Positions 11,074 through 21,025 of a stretch of DNA of 64,000 nucleotides are shown here, in pieces. Origin of the DNA: Agarophyton chilense. Lineage: Eukaryota > Rhodophyta > Florideophyceae > Gracilariales > Gracilariaceae. The notes under the pieces were generated by a model that was not told the origin of the DNA, ran no database searches, and was given only the letters and a program-made list of their open reading frames with translations. The stretch's first letter is position 1, and each line of letters starts with the position of its first letter. Position numbers and translations under genes: made by a program. The stretch is from the NCBI GenBank assembly GCA_030374765.1, contig JARGXX010000068.1, positions 2,914,001 to 2,978,000 on the forward strand, given 5' to 3'.

Positions 11074-12975
11074 CTATTGTCGCCAAGCTATGGACTCTAC
11101 AATTTCCCGAAGGCGGAACAACGGAAAGCCCGAGGAGGGACCCGCCCCACCGTTGGGATTCTGACCCTGATGGTACGCCGAGGCGAAAGCCAACATCTGG
11201 CTCACATCCGTCATACCCGGGGGAATCGGAATGCCTGCGTTCACGAGGCCTTGTCGCACACTATCCGCTTGCGGAGTGGCAACCGGCGCCTGCGCAAGGG
11301 TGTTCACACCCCACCCGGGGGGAGCAGATGGACCGCCACCGGATGCATTCGCCGCCGCAGCTGAGGTCGTTCCCACTGGTTGGAAGGGTGCAGATGGCTC
11401 CACAGGGAGTACTCCACTAGGAGCTGGCACGTCGTTATCCAACGCTGGATCGTCCAGGTCTACTGGAGGCTCGTACTCGTAATCGTCGGTATAAATGAAC
11501 CCCGTCGGGTGTCCCCCCGGCATCGGTCGAGGCGAGTCAATCAGCGCCCGTGCTTGCGCCGCGCTAATTCGAACCCCTTCGAAGGGATTGTATTAGACCC
11601 AGTTACCGGAGCCCCGATCGTACCGGCCAGGAGACTTGTCTCGCGCGGATCCTTCCCCTGCGGGCTGATTTGCCACTGGAACTCGATGCCATTGGGTGTT
11701 GTCGATCACGTCCAAGATTGGATACAGGTCCTGCACGTTGCTGGCCGAACCCAACGCTGGGACAAGGTCGATTTGACGCATGATGGTCCGTAGCATCGGA
11801 GGAATATACCAGATACGGAAATGGTCATGAGCATCCCAGAGGAGGTGCGCCGCTACGCGGGCTGCCCACTCGGCTGCAACGAGGGCCCAGTATCCCGAAT
11901 TCGGGTCGTGCATCAAACGAGACCCGATATAGTAGATGCATGGGGGCAGTTCAGCAAAGCACCCTCGGGGGACCTCGCTCTTACTCCACCAAGCTGGAAG
12001 GGGCACGAATCGCCCAACCTTCGCCGTGTTACGGATACGCTCCAGTTCCACGTGAGGATACGGGACAAGGAACCCGAAACGGGAGCGCGAGCGGCGCTCG
12101 AAGCGCACGAGTCGATCGAACCCATATTGGGTAAACTGCCGTTGAAGGTACCTGAATTCAGCCCGAAGGATGGGACGACTCCATTGGAGCATATCTTCTC
12201 GGAGAGGAAAACCCGGTCCGCGGAACTCGGCTTCGGGAAAAGCTGCCAGGTTATCCCCGTAGGAGACCTCACCGTACGTGCGGTAAAAGGCGACGTCGAA
12301 CCCGTATTCCGGGGGAACCAGATGGTCAAAGCGTGACCTCTCCAATCGCTGGTAGGCCAGAGCCGCCATCGCTGCGCGCGCCTTGTCCAGGGACTCCCCG
12401 CGACTGCGGTATAGATACTGAGGCTCTATGGCTACCCGCGCCCTCTAATCGGGAGAACGTACAACCTCAACAGGTAGGCCACCCGGCAATAGGCCGTCCT
12501 CCACGTAGGAGTCGATGAGCTCATCGTCGCGAACCGCTGTCAGATGGAACCACGGAGCGCGGGAATATATCACCGGATCGGTAAGGGGACTCCACCTTCG
12601 AAAGGATTCGTTTGAGATCCAACCTCTGGAGTTTGCTACCAAGGGCATCGCATGAGCGGAGTTCCACGCCACCGCGGTGATGTCCAAATCCTCCTGAGGA
12701 TGTCGGTTTCCCGCAGAGGCGGAAGGTTCGGTACCTGACGGAGCCGCATCCAAACCGGAGAAATATCCACCCTGCTGGGGAGCTTCGTTGTCCGCCGGCG
12801 CGGAGGCCGATGGCCCCGAGAGTGGGTTGATGACGTATGGGTTCATTCCCTTGAGAGGGCTAGTCGAAACCGCTGCTGCGAGAAGTTGCTTATCGCCGAA
12901 AGTCGGAGGAGTAGAAGAAAGTTGTACCGATGTGCCGGTTTTGTGGCGATCCTCAGAAGTGGTGAAGGACCCCAT
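11074..12975 (-). pseudogene. Antisense ORF of the gypsy element, unknown protein, two in-frame stops
   Basis: Three minus-strand frames (13014-12445, 12369-11593, 11523-11074) are all in the same phase and separated by single stops: TAG at 12445-12447 and TAA at 11593-11595. Joined they span 634 codons from ATG at 12973-12975; the frame is open up to 13041. The predicted protein has a Pro/Ser/Ala-rich N-terminal third, a dense aromatic/arginine-rich globular-looking middle (about 12410-11650; AEFRYLQRQFTQYGFDRLV, ending near IDNTQWHRVP) and a Pro/Gly-rich C-terminus. I recognise no family. It runs opposite to gag-pol between pol and the 3' LTR, a place where some plant Ty3/gypsy elements (for example Grande) carry extra ORFs. 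It could be an accessory gene with its own antisense promoter or a captured host gene. Confidence 0.72.
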
Positions 12976-13043
12976 TGGGAGACTAGTATGTATAGTGATC
13001 GGAAAGTTAGACACCCGCGGCTCGGAATGTTCTTCCTCGTCTT

Positions 13044-13056
13044 AAGGAGGGGGAGA
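13044..13056 (+). promoter_or_regulatory. Polypurine tract (plus-strand primer)
   Basis: AAGGAGGGGGAGA immediately before the TG of the 3' LTR, the canonical position and composition of an LTR-retrotransposon PPT. Confidence 0.9.
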
Positions 13057-13969
13057 TGTAGAGCAACGCCCAGTTAGGGGATACTTGAAGATGCAACTCA
13101 TAGAATGAGGATTGAACCCTCCGAGGGTTATGATTATGATCCCCTCTAAGGTGTGCTGAGGTGGCACTGTTTTCTGGTTATATTTCGCCTATAAGGGAAA
13201 ATTCGGATGGCCCATGGTTGGATTGGCCCCGTGATACACGTGGCTTAATTTTGGCACCGAATTTCGGATATTTGTAGAACGTTGGACTTTTGGGCCCTGA
13301 CAGTGCGATCTCCACGTGTATGGCCCTGAGCAGGTGTGCACTACTGTAGAGTTTAGTTAGTGGGCCCTACTTAGGGAGGCGAGATCTGACAGTCCGAGCT
13401 CAGAGTAAATGGGAACCAAGGTTGGTCTTCGATACCTTTAGAGGTTCTTCGTCGCCATCGTTTCGGCCTTACAACCCGGAACGGGCTCTGGTTAGCAACG
13501 CCTGCGTAGGGACACGACTCCACTTGGAGAGTGCCCACGTTTGGGTTCCGTGCAACCACCCCCTTGGGACCGCTCAGACGACCTTCGTGCACGATACCCC
13601 GTGGGGGTTCTGCTTACTTGTTGCGTGCTTTTTGTGTTTCCTTTCGAGGACAGGTTTTCGCCCCTGTATTGGGTTTCTTTTGTTGTTTCGCCCCTTTTCT
13701 GGTTCTCGGGTCCGGTGCCTGTTAGTGCCCGACCCTCGCCCCGTTTTTCCTCTTCGCCGGATTTTCCCCCATTCTTTGGGATACTCATACCCATTCCCGA
13801 TCCAACGGTTTCTACCCCTCACCTCCGTCGGTACTGCCGGAATCCCCCGTGGGAGTTACACCCCACACTACGGGTGGAACGGAGGGCTCTGTCTCTGAGT
13901 CTGCCTCCCCCAGGGAGCAAGGCTTCGAACACCTTGAGAGCACTTCCCGTCGCCGGGTTTTGCTCCACA
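13057..13969 (+). repeat. 3' LTR of gypsy element
   Basis: 913 bp, TGTAGAGCAA ... TTGCTCCACA, partner of 2172-3086. Its first about 245 bp share variants with the adjacent inverted fragment rather than with the 5' LTR. Confidence 0.95.
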
Positions 13970-13973
13970 ACTC

Positions 13974-14219
13974 TCAGGGCCCAAAAGTCCAACGTTCTAA
14001 CAAATATCCGAAAATCGGTGCCAAAATTTAGCCACGTGTATCACGGGGCCAATCCAACCATGGACCATCCGAATTTTGACTTCATAGGCGAACTCTAACC
14101 AGAAAACAGTGCCACCTCAGCACACCGTAGAGGGGATCATAATCATAACCCTCGGAGGGTTCGATCCTCATTCTATGAGTTGCATCTTCAAGTATCCCCT
14201 AACTGGGCGTTGCTCTACA
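13974..14219 (-). repeat. Inverted LTR 5' fragment abutting the 3' LTR
   Basis: Reverse complement of the first about 245 bp of the LTR, ending GCTCTACA at 14219 (the LTR start, inverted). It begins five bases after the 3' LTR ends, giving an inverted repeat of about 245 bp with a 670-bp spacer. Either part of an older minus-strand element or a rearrangement product. Confidence 0.9.
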
Positions 14220-14509
14220 TGAGTGTCGGTACCCACATGATGTTTCATGACTTACGTAAGCATCTCTCAGCAGCCTGGTCGTGGAGGCCCTTAACAGAGG
14301 CAGGTGCAACTTCCCAACACCTCTAATTCATATATCCCCGCAGCTATTCGGATAGTTTGAGAGACTGCAATGTCAACCTTCGAATAAAGGGAGCTATTAG
14401 ACCTGTAAGGACAGAGAGGTAGGTTGTTAATTGAATTCATTTCTCTCTCTCTCTGGAGAGATTACACTTTAGACCCGGAGCACTTCCATAGCCCCACGCA
14501 GTCAAACTA
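14220..14509. other. Non-coding; short CT run
   Basis: No gene seen. A CT dinucleotide run lies near 14440-14455. Confidence 0.5.
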
Positions 14510-15080
14510 CGAAGCAAGTAAGGCGCAAGCCGAAGAACCGAGGCGCTGAGGGGAAGTATATGCCAAAGAATCGATACGCGAGGACGGTAAAGCTTATGAA
14601 GCGTGGAATCCAAAAGCTGAAGAACTGCAAAAGCCACAGGGCAGACAAACATGGAATCCGTACGTTCATGAAGCACTGAAGCCAAAAGGCTGATAAAATG
14701 CGGAGGCCAAATGCGAAGAAGGTGCGGGGGCTGGAGTCTGAAAAAGCGTGGAAGCCGTAAATTGATGACGCGCGGAGTCTAAATGCTAAGAAAGCAAGGA
14801 GGTGGGAAGCAGAGAAAGCGCGAAACATTAGGTTGACGAAGCACAGAGACTGTAGCTTGAAATTGCGCGGAAGTCAAAGACCACGAAAGTGCAGAGGCCA
14901 TTAGTTTTATAAGCCCGCAGATTGGAGGCTATGCAAGTCCGGAAGCCGTAGGATGATGAATCACGGAGGCCAAAGTCCGTAATTGCACGGAGATGAGAAG
15001 GCTAAAGACGTGCGGAAGCCGAGAGGCCAAAAAGGCACCGGAGGTGGGCTCCAGGAAGCGCCCAGAAGCGCTGCCGTGGT
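14510..15080 (+). repeat. Degenerate 24-bp minisatellite (about 20-24 units)
   Basis: Units start at 14601, 14624, 14649, 14673, 14698, 14722, 14746, 14770, 14794, 14818, 14841, 14865, 14889, 14913, 14937, 14961 and 14985, so spacing is 24 +/- 1. A rough consensus is GCGCGGAAGCC, then a variable CAAAGGCTGAT, then GAA. Edges are blurred. 24 bp would encode an 8-residue repeat, but stops interrupt every plus-strand frame I followed. Confidence 0.85.
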
Positions 15081-15932
15081 TTGAAGACACAAACGATGCT
15101 TAAATGTTAGAATGGTAGCGCTGTAGCCTCTTCTTGCCTTGGTTTCTTTGACGGTGTATGTGACCACTGTCGGCGGCCGTGAATTTTATTTATTTCAGTG
15201 CAAGCTACGGAGCAAGGCGCAATGTACACGTAATGATGCGTGCGTCGTTCTGCGCCTCCGCCTTGCATGAGGCGCACGGATATTAACACCTTGCCGGCAC
15301 AAGCTTTTCATCAAGTTCAGTCAATTTATCCAAACAGATGAGGGTCACCTATCGAGGTACCTAAGTGATTAAATTTATTGTAAAAATAAAGATTTGTAAA
15401 ATAATGATTTTTAAATTCGGTTCCTTGTGGAATGTTTGTTATGACGAGGAAGGACGCAACGGCCCATTACGGTGCTTTTTTGATGGTTACAATCCTCGTG
15501 AATATAGGACCGTTACTTAAAGCGAGGGTTTCCTTACGTGAGGGTTCCTTGTGGCGAGGGACTACTGTAGTCAGGTACGTATGTTGGTAGCTTACGAAAG
15601 TCTTTCAACAGTCACATCCAAAAAATGGCGCCGAGAGTCCACTTGTTCACGTGATGTGCACTGTAAAAAGACGGCCGGCGGTCGCCGTCGCAGCTGCCGC
15701 ATGCGCTTGCCGGCCCGCGCGCTGTCGGCGCACGCACTTGTATCAAAATAAAGAAAGATCGAGGTAGGGAATGTCAGAGAAGTGACAGTTCTGTTTAAAG
15801 GTCGCTCTATTAATTACAGGGTGGTTGACGTCACGGCCAACTGCGACCTATACTACCTCCCTGAACTACGTTACAACGATAGTCCTCAAAACGATTCAAA
15901 GCACCATATAGGAAAACGAACCCCTGCAGTTT
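15081..15932. other. Non-coding, no gene seen
   Basis: AT-rich around 15360-15420; a CAAGGCGCA/TGCGCC imperfect inverted pair at about 15212-15265. No supportable gene. Confidence 0.45.
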
Positions 15933-16208
15933 TTAGGCGGACGGGGAAGCCGGACCGAAGAAACCTTGGCCGAAGGCACCAGCGAGGGCGTTTCCGGGGC
16001 CAGCGGCACCAAGGACGGTACCGTCCGTGGAGGAGGCACCGGCGATACCAGAGTCCTTGTCGGCGGCGGCACCAGCGGAGTTGTCACCCATGGCGGCGAA
16101 ACCAGCACCACCGGCGAGCTGACCGGCAATCTCGTGGCGGCTCATTCGGACCGGGGCGGCCACGGCGGCGCCGAAGAGGGCAACAAGAGCAAAGATCTTG
16201 GACATCAT
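15933..16208 (-). CDS. Small secreted Ala/Gly-rich protein, copy A
   Basis: 91 aa starting MMSKIFALVALFGAAVAAPV: a short basic n-region, a hydrophobic core and an AAA-type cleavage site near residue 18, that is, a classical signal peptide. The mature part is about 73 residues, rich in Ala and Gly, without cysteines. I recognise no family. A second copy at 20750-21025 on the opposite strand is about 99% identical at the nucleotide level within the CDS (differences at codons for Pro, Arg and the last residue, Ala here and Val there), while sequence before the ATG and after the stop is unrelated. Strong bias to C/G third positions suggests high expression. Confidence 0.8.
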   Translation of the reverse strand: MMSKIFALVALFGAAVAAPVRMSRHEIAGQLAGGAGFAAMGDNSAGAAADKDSGIAGASSTDGTVLGAAGPGNALAGAFGQGFFGPASPSA

Positions 16209-17742
16209 TTTGAAAAAGAGGGTGTGTTGGTTGAGTTAGAAGTAGTTAGGGAAGTTTTGAGAGATAAGATGAGATGTGCCGAAGGATGTGCGGCAGAGAG
16301 GAAGATGCATGCCGTTCCTTTTATGTCCTTCACGCGCATTGATTCCAAATCGAAGACGCAAGAGTCGTTTGAATGAGGAAGTAGTGGGAATAAGGATGTA
16401 CGGTAAATGCAACAATTGCACGGCCAAGTATCTAGTTATTGTAGATTGAATTCTTTGTAATGACGAAAGAAGATGCCCCATTATCGAATGCGAGAAGTTA
16501 AAGTACTTCACACGAGCCTTTCTAGACGGCCGCGATGACCAGCTCGTCCTTTGCGTGCATTTGTAGCTCGGGCCCGTAAAAATGAAAGAGTCAACTGAAA
16601 ATCGAAAACTGATGCAAGCAATCAAGGGATGCTCGCTTCTCCTTCCAAAATCATTCTGAAATCGCTTTTTAATGGGTCAACATACAGTTATCCAGTATAA
16701 GAACATGTGTGATCAGGTGTTACATATGCCCGTTATCCACGTGAAGTTCGCCACTTGTGTAGGGACATCGCTCATCAGACTGGCTCTTGAATAGCACTTG
16801 GCCGGGAAAAGATCTGTCTTCCAAGAAGACGAATATCAACAGCCATATTGGCTTTCAGTACTGTTGTGCAGGGCCTGAGTGTGGTATACTTCCAGGGACA
16901 CTTTCCTTCTTCTTTCTTACGAAACCAGAATTTCGCATCATATGCTCGATTCTAAAGAAATTAGGATCGCAGAGGCAATGACTGAGGGCAGGCCATGGGA
17001 AAAGAGAAGCTAGCATAATGGGTACATGTCTTGTAGCAATTTCCATTTAATTTCTTTGCTTCATTTCGGTCTTCTTCTATCGAGCCGTGTCTGATCGAGG
17101 CTCGCTTTAAACTGTAAACTTTCATTTCTCTCCTGAAGTGTCAAGTAGAACGATTGGTTCGTTAAAATGAAAGACGGGGCTGTGTGAAGGCCTTGGCATG
17201 GTCGCTTGGTCAAATAGATATTTTCGCTGTTAGCGAAGTGTTTGGGGCCGTTTGAATGTTCTTTGCAACATGCTGGTGTGCCCGCTAGCTTGCGCCGTGC
17301 AAGCTTGCCTCGAAATACTATTCACGTGAGCTGCATTCGGAGATGTACAATCGTCGTTTCTTGTGGAATGAAATATGTGTTGCGCTGCAGAACCGTAGTG
17401 CAGACAACACAGGCAGTGTGCAAGTCGAAATCCGACAAAACAAATATCACCAAGTGATAAACATTGTAAAGCTTCGCGAGCGTCACTTCGTAGGAAAATA
17501 TATATACTCGCGGTTCACACTGTCGATTTCGAGAATCTATTGGTATGAAATGTTATTATAATTGATTCCATTACGGAATTAATGTGCGAACACCTGCCAT
17601 CTTCTCAGTCAAATATACTGCATCGCAGTAGTCTACGTTGGGAACTGATCAAGAGGTTTGTAATGGGCGCTTCTCTAGTTCAACGGTTGAACAACATGTT
17701 GCTCGATGTTACCAAAGCCTTGCGTGGTAGTTTACCTCCATT
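16209..17742. other. Intergenic, no gene recognised
   Basis: About 1.5 kb upstream of copy A of the secreted-protein gene and downstream of the reductase. Short frames only; nothing recognised. Confidence 0.5.
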
Positions 17743-18771
17743 TCACGATTTATGCAGGTGGCCCCATTCAATCATGTCGTTATACGAATCAGCAAGCGTA
17801 GTATCCATGTCTCTGAAACTCATTTCAAGCTCCTCCTTTATTTTCTCATTCGAAATGTATATCGGTCGTCCAAGTTGCCGCCTCACTGGGTAAAGTACGT
17901 TCGTTCTTTTTGATAACATCAGGAGCCCTCTCATGAATTCCGTGACAAACCTCGAAGTCAAACAAAAAGTCGTGGCCCTTAATCCATTAGCTCTTGCAAT
18001 TTCTGCTATATGTTCTAAGTGCAAGTTCTTTGCCGTGCACACGTACCTTCCGTTTGCTTTGTCCATTTCCATCGCACGGATATGAGCTTCGGAAACGTCA
18101 CGCACATCAACAGCAGGCAATTCAAGGTTCAAAATCACGGGTATTTTCCTGTCTGCCATGCTTAGTATAAGAGCGTTCGACGAGTTTAGTCTTGGGACCA
18201 AACTCGGACCGAGGACTAGTGACGGGTTGATTACGACTAGATTGAGCTTGTTCTCCGTTGCATACGACCATGCTGCGCGTTCTGCAGCAACCTTTGAGTA
18301 GTTAAAAGGGATTGCTTTTTCTTCACTTTCATCGTTCCAATCAGCTTCATCAAAGACTTTGTCCCCTTCTCCACGGTCTGCAATCGCACCAATTGAACTG
18401 GTGAGAACAACTTTGTTGACCGAAGCTTTGACGCAAGCAGACAGGAAGTTTAAAGTTCCTTGTATGGCAGGTTCTAATAAGTCTCTTTTGGGATCTGATG
18501 CTTCTAAGATATACGGGGCTGCAACGTGAAGCGCATATGTGCATCCCATAATAGCTTCATCGTATGACCCATCTTCCATCAAGTCTGCTTCGAAAACCTC
18601 CAGTATCCCTGGAACGTCAAGGGAAGTCAGGTGAGCCACATTACTGCGCGTGCTTGAGCGAACTGTACCGTGAACGATGTAGCCTCTTGCGAGAAGGTCG
18701 GCGGCTATTTGGGCTCCGAGAAACCCCGTTATACCGCTGACGGCTACCCGAATTTGAGACCTATCTGTCAT
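17743..18771 (-). CDS. Extended-SDR NAD(P)H-dependent reductase (dihydroflavonol/cinnamoyl-CoA reductase-like)
   Basis: 342 aa, the usual length of the DFR/CCR/Gre2 group of extended short-chain dehydrogenases. The Rossmann motif GITGFLG is at residues 13-19, HGTVRSS follows beta-2 (Arg suggests NADPH), LTSSIGA (residues 123-129) holds the catalytic Ser region, and INPSLVLGP is the conserved turn before the substrate region. The family motif YxxxK appears as FNYSK: Lys160 is present but the position four before it is Phe156, not Tyr (Tyr158 is nearby). Either Tyr158 substitutes or the catalytic chemistry is altered. Substrate cannot be inferred. ATG at 18771; POP4 starts divergently about 570 bp away. 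Confidence 0.88.
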   Translation of the reverse strand: MTDRSQIRVAVSGITGFLGAQIAADLLARGYIVHGTVRSSTRSNVAHLTSLDVPGILEVFEADLMEDGSYDEAIMGCTYALHVAAPYILEASDPKRDLLEPAIQGTLNFLSACVKASVNKVVLTSSIGAIADRGEGDKVFDEADWNDESEEKAIPFNYSKVAAERAAWSYATENKLNLVVINPSLVLGPSLVPRLNSSNALILSMADRKIPVILNLELPAVDVRDVSEAHIRAMEMDKANGRYVCTAKNLHLEHIAEIARANGLRATTFCLTSRFVTEFMRGLLMLSKRTNVLYPVRRQLGRPIYISNEKIKEELEMSFRDMDTTLADSYNDMIEWGHLHKS

Positions 18772-19338
18772 GGGACCTGCGTCAAGTTAAAAGATGGACG
18801 CAGGAGCTCTTGTCGTGCTAAAGAAGACGCCCAGTCTTTTCGTTTGCAAGCAGTTGTGGTTGCAAGTCCACGAGACACGCTTACTTTTCGGATGTTTGGT
18901 GAAAGTCAGCTCAGATGATTTTGTTTTAAACTTAAACACGTGGGGGCTGGATATCTTTTTTCATGACATACTTGCGGGGTGTATGAGACGTAAGCGGTAA
19001 TAGGCTTTGTCGATTGAAAGCAAAGAAGGACAACTGATACTCACCTCCTCGCGGCGAACTCTTCTTCCACAGCTTCTTGAGCCGCGCAACTCGGAGGGTG
19101 GCTGTCCAGATATGCGTGTCATTTTTTCTCACAGCAATGCAACCAAACCGCTCTAACTTTCGTTGAAAACTGATTTGCTCAAATTTTGAGTTTCGCTCTG
19201 TTCAGTGTTGCGATTACGGCTACGAAGGGCTACGCACAGTTGCGCTCTAAGAAGCTGTGGCACCCTGAGGTACCCCGCTCGTTCCCTTGTCGAGCGCTCG
19301 TGGCTGCGGAACAAGAGCCGAAGCGCTTCTCACAGAAC
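18772..19338. other. Divergent promoter region (reductase / POP4)
   Basis: 567 bp between two divergently transcribed genes; presumably holds both promoters. The POP4 frame is open upstream to 19186 without an ATG. Confidence 0.5.
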
Positions 19339-19989
19339 ATGGCGGACGAACGAGACAACACAACACTCTATGAGCCGTTGCCGGAAGAGCTCGGCGGACA
19401 GAATGTGCGTGCTGCATCTGCCTCAGTATCGCGATTGCTTCCGTTTTCGGCGGTCACGCAACATCCATCTGAGCAAGATCTCAATGCTGCTATTCGGAAC
19501 AAGACTCTCCTACTTCGCGGAAATGCTCCGCATACCCCGACGCGGAAAGCTCTAGAACCAAAAGTACCATCAAAGAAACGGACCAAACGAAAAGGCAAAG
19601 TTCATTTGAAGGGGGACGAAGCAAAGTTCGGCACGTACAACTCCTTACAATCCCTGTGGCTATCCTATGCTCGCAAGGTTTTTAAAACAAGTGGACAGGC
19701 ACTTGGGGATCGTATCCTTAGAATGGACTGGCACGGAGCATACATGCGAATTGTTAGATCAAAAGATCCCAGTCTGGTCGGTTGTAGTGGCGTTCTAGTA
19801 GCAGAAACTGCGAATACTTTTGTGCTAATCTCAAAGAAAGACAAACCCATAACAGTACCCAAAAATGTTTCCGTTGTACAATTTACTGTAGATAATCGCA
19901 CAGTGGAGCTGAACTTACCTGCGCTTTGCTTTAGAGCGAGCGAAAGATCGGCGAGGAAGATTAAGAAAAAGCATAAGAATTACTTCTAA
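19339..19989 (+). CDS. POP4: RNase P/MRP protein subunit Rpp29/POP4
   Basis: 216 aa from the first ATG at 19339 (MADERDN), close to the usual eukaryotic length of about 220. The C-terminal half, from about residue 90, carries the Rof/Sm-like Rpp29 fold: a basic KKRTKRKGKVHLKG segment, SLWLSYARKV, then beta strands MDWHGAYMRIVRSKDPSLVG, GVLVAETANTFVLIS and a closing basic tail ending KKKHKNYF. The protein binds RNase P and MRP RNA and is needed for pre-tRNA 5' processing and rRNA maturation in the nucleolus. No intron needed. Confidence 0.88.
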   Translation: MADERDNTTLYEPLPEELGGQNVRAASASVSRLLPFSAVTQHPSEQDLNAAIRNKTLLLRGNAPHTPTRKALEPKVPSKKRTKRKGKVHLKGDEAKFGTYNSLQSLWLSYARKVFKTSGQALGDRILRMDWHGAYMRIVRSKDPSLVGCSGVLVAETANTFVLISKKDKPITVPKNVSVVQFTVDNRTVELNLPALCFRASERSARKIKKKHKNYF

Positions 19990-20749
19990 ACTGCCAAGTG
20001 AGGTTTCCAAGAGTCGTGGGGCGGATCAGATTCCAGACACGCAAACATGCTGAGAAGCAAATCGACTTGAACACTCTGTAACTAGAATGGCACCCTCGCG
20101 ATTTCATGAAACTCAATAAACTGCTTCGTTTTCATGAGTAGTGGGTTCGAACACTGTCAGTTGCAAATCGGCATGTTGTTGAATGGGCCCAAGAAAAGCT
20201 TGACAAACCCCATCTACGTACGGGTCAAATTTGGAAGTCTTTGGACAGGGGCACGAAACGGTAGGACGTTATCAACAAATATGAGCAATCATCACCTGTT
20301 GCGCAATTGCATACAGCATGTACTTAACTAGGTACTACTCAGAACTTGATGCTCAATGTCTGCAAAAGGGACCCTATCTGAGAAACCGAACGGAACAATT
20401 CTCATTGTCTCTCCATGTCTTGGCCGCGCGCAAGATGATGCCTGCACCTTCCCCCCTGTCACTCTAGCTTCCATTTCTTTCATATTTCATGCCGTGGGTA
20501 TGTGTAATTGTCCCGAAACCATTGAAAGGAAACCACTCGGTCCAGAATGATAATAAATGGTAACAATACGGGCCTCCGTTTCGCAGTTCTCGGAAACGCA
20601 ACTATGCGGGCGGGTTCATGAGCGGTTTCGTATCCTACTTAAGCGCCGGCATCCCAGTCTTCAGCCTTCATTCTTTCACTCCCACCACAACTTAATCAAG
20701 CTTCTAACTTCTCCCAGCTTCTCGAGCTTTCAACTTTTCTAACTTAAAA
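19990..20749. other. Intergenic, upstream region of secreted-protein gene copy B
   Basis: 760 bp, no gene. The last about 60 bp before ATG 20750 are pyrimidine-rich (CTTCTAACTTCTCCC), a likely leader. Confidence 0.5.
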
Positions 20750-21025
20750 ATGATGTCCAAGATCTTTGCTCTTGTTGCCCTCTTCGGCGCCGCCGTGGCC
20801 GCCCCAGTCCGTATGAGCCGCCACGAGATTGCCGGTCAGCTCGCCGGTGGTGCTGGTTTCGCCGCCATGGGTGACAACTCCGCTGGTGCCGCCGCCGACA
20901 AGGACTCTGGTATCGCCGGTGCCTCCTCCACGGACGGTACCGTCCTTGGTGCCGCTGGCCCCGGAAACGCCCTCGCTGGTGCCTTCGGCCAAGGTTTCTT
21001 CGGTCCGGCTTCCCCGTCCGTCTAA
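20750..21025 (+). CDS. Small secreted Ala/Gly-rich protein, copy B
   Basis: 91 aa with signal peptide (cleavage near residue 18, before PVRMSRHE), identical to copy A (15933-16208, minus) except for the last residue (Val instead of Ala). Only about three nucleotide differences in 276, including synonymous sites, yet 5' and 3' flanks do not align. The pair forms an inverted repeat with about 4.5 kb between, enclosing the reductase and POP4 genes. Function unknown. Confidence 0.8.
   Translation: MMSKIFALVALFGAAVAAPVRMSRHEIAGQLAGGAGFAAMGDNSAGAAADKDSGIAGASSTDGTVLGAAGPGNALAGAFGQGFFGPASPSV

Larger units (their letters stand above)
2172..13969 (+). mobile_element. Ty3/gypsy chromovirus-type LTR retrotransposon, defective
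   Basis: Order: 5' LTR (2172-3086), gag (3314-5344), pol (5251/5347-9879), chromodomain remnant (10480-10719), purine tract, antisense ORF (12975-11074), polypurine tract (13044-13056), 3' LTR (13057-13969). The order protease-RT-RNase H-integrase defines Ty3/gypsy, and the downstream chromodomain places it among chromoviruses. It is about 11.8 kb, long for a chromovirus (usually 5-8 kb), largely because of about 3.2 kb between pol and the 3' LTR. Two nonsense codons in RT, one in the chromodomain and two in the antisense frame show that this copy is dead. No target-site duplication is visible: left flank ends GTGGTA, right flank begins ACTCTC. Confidence 0.93.
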
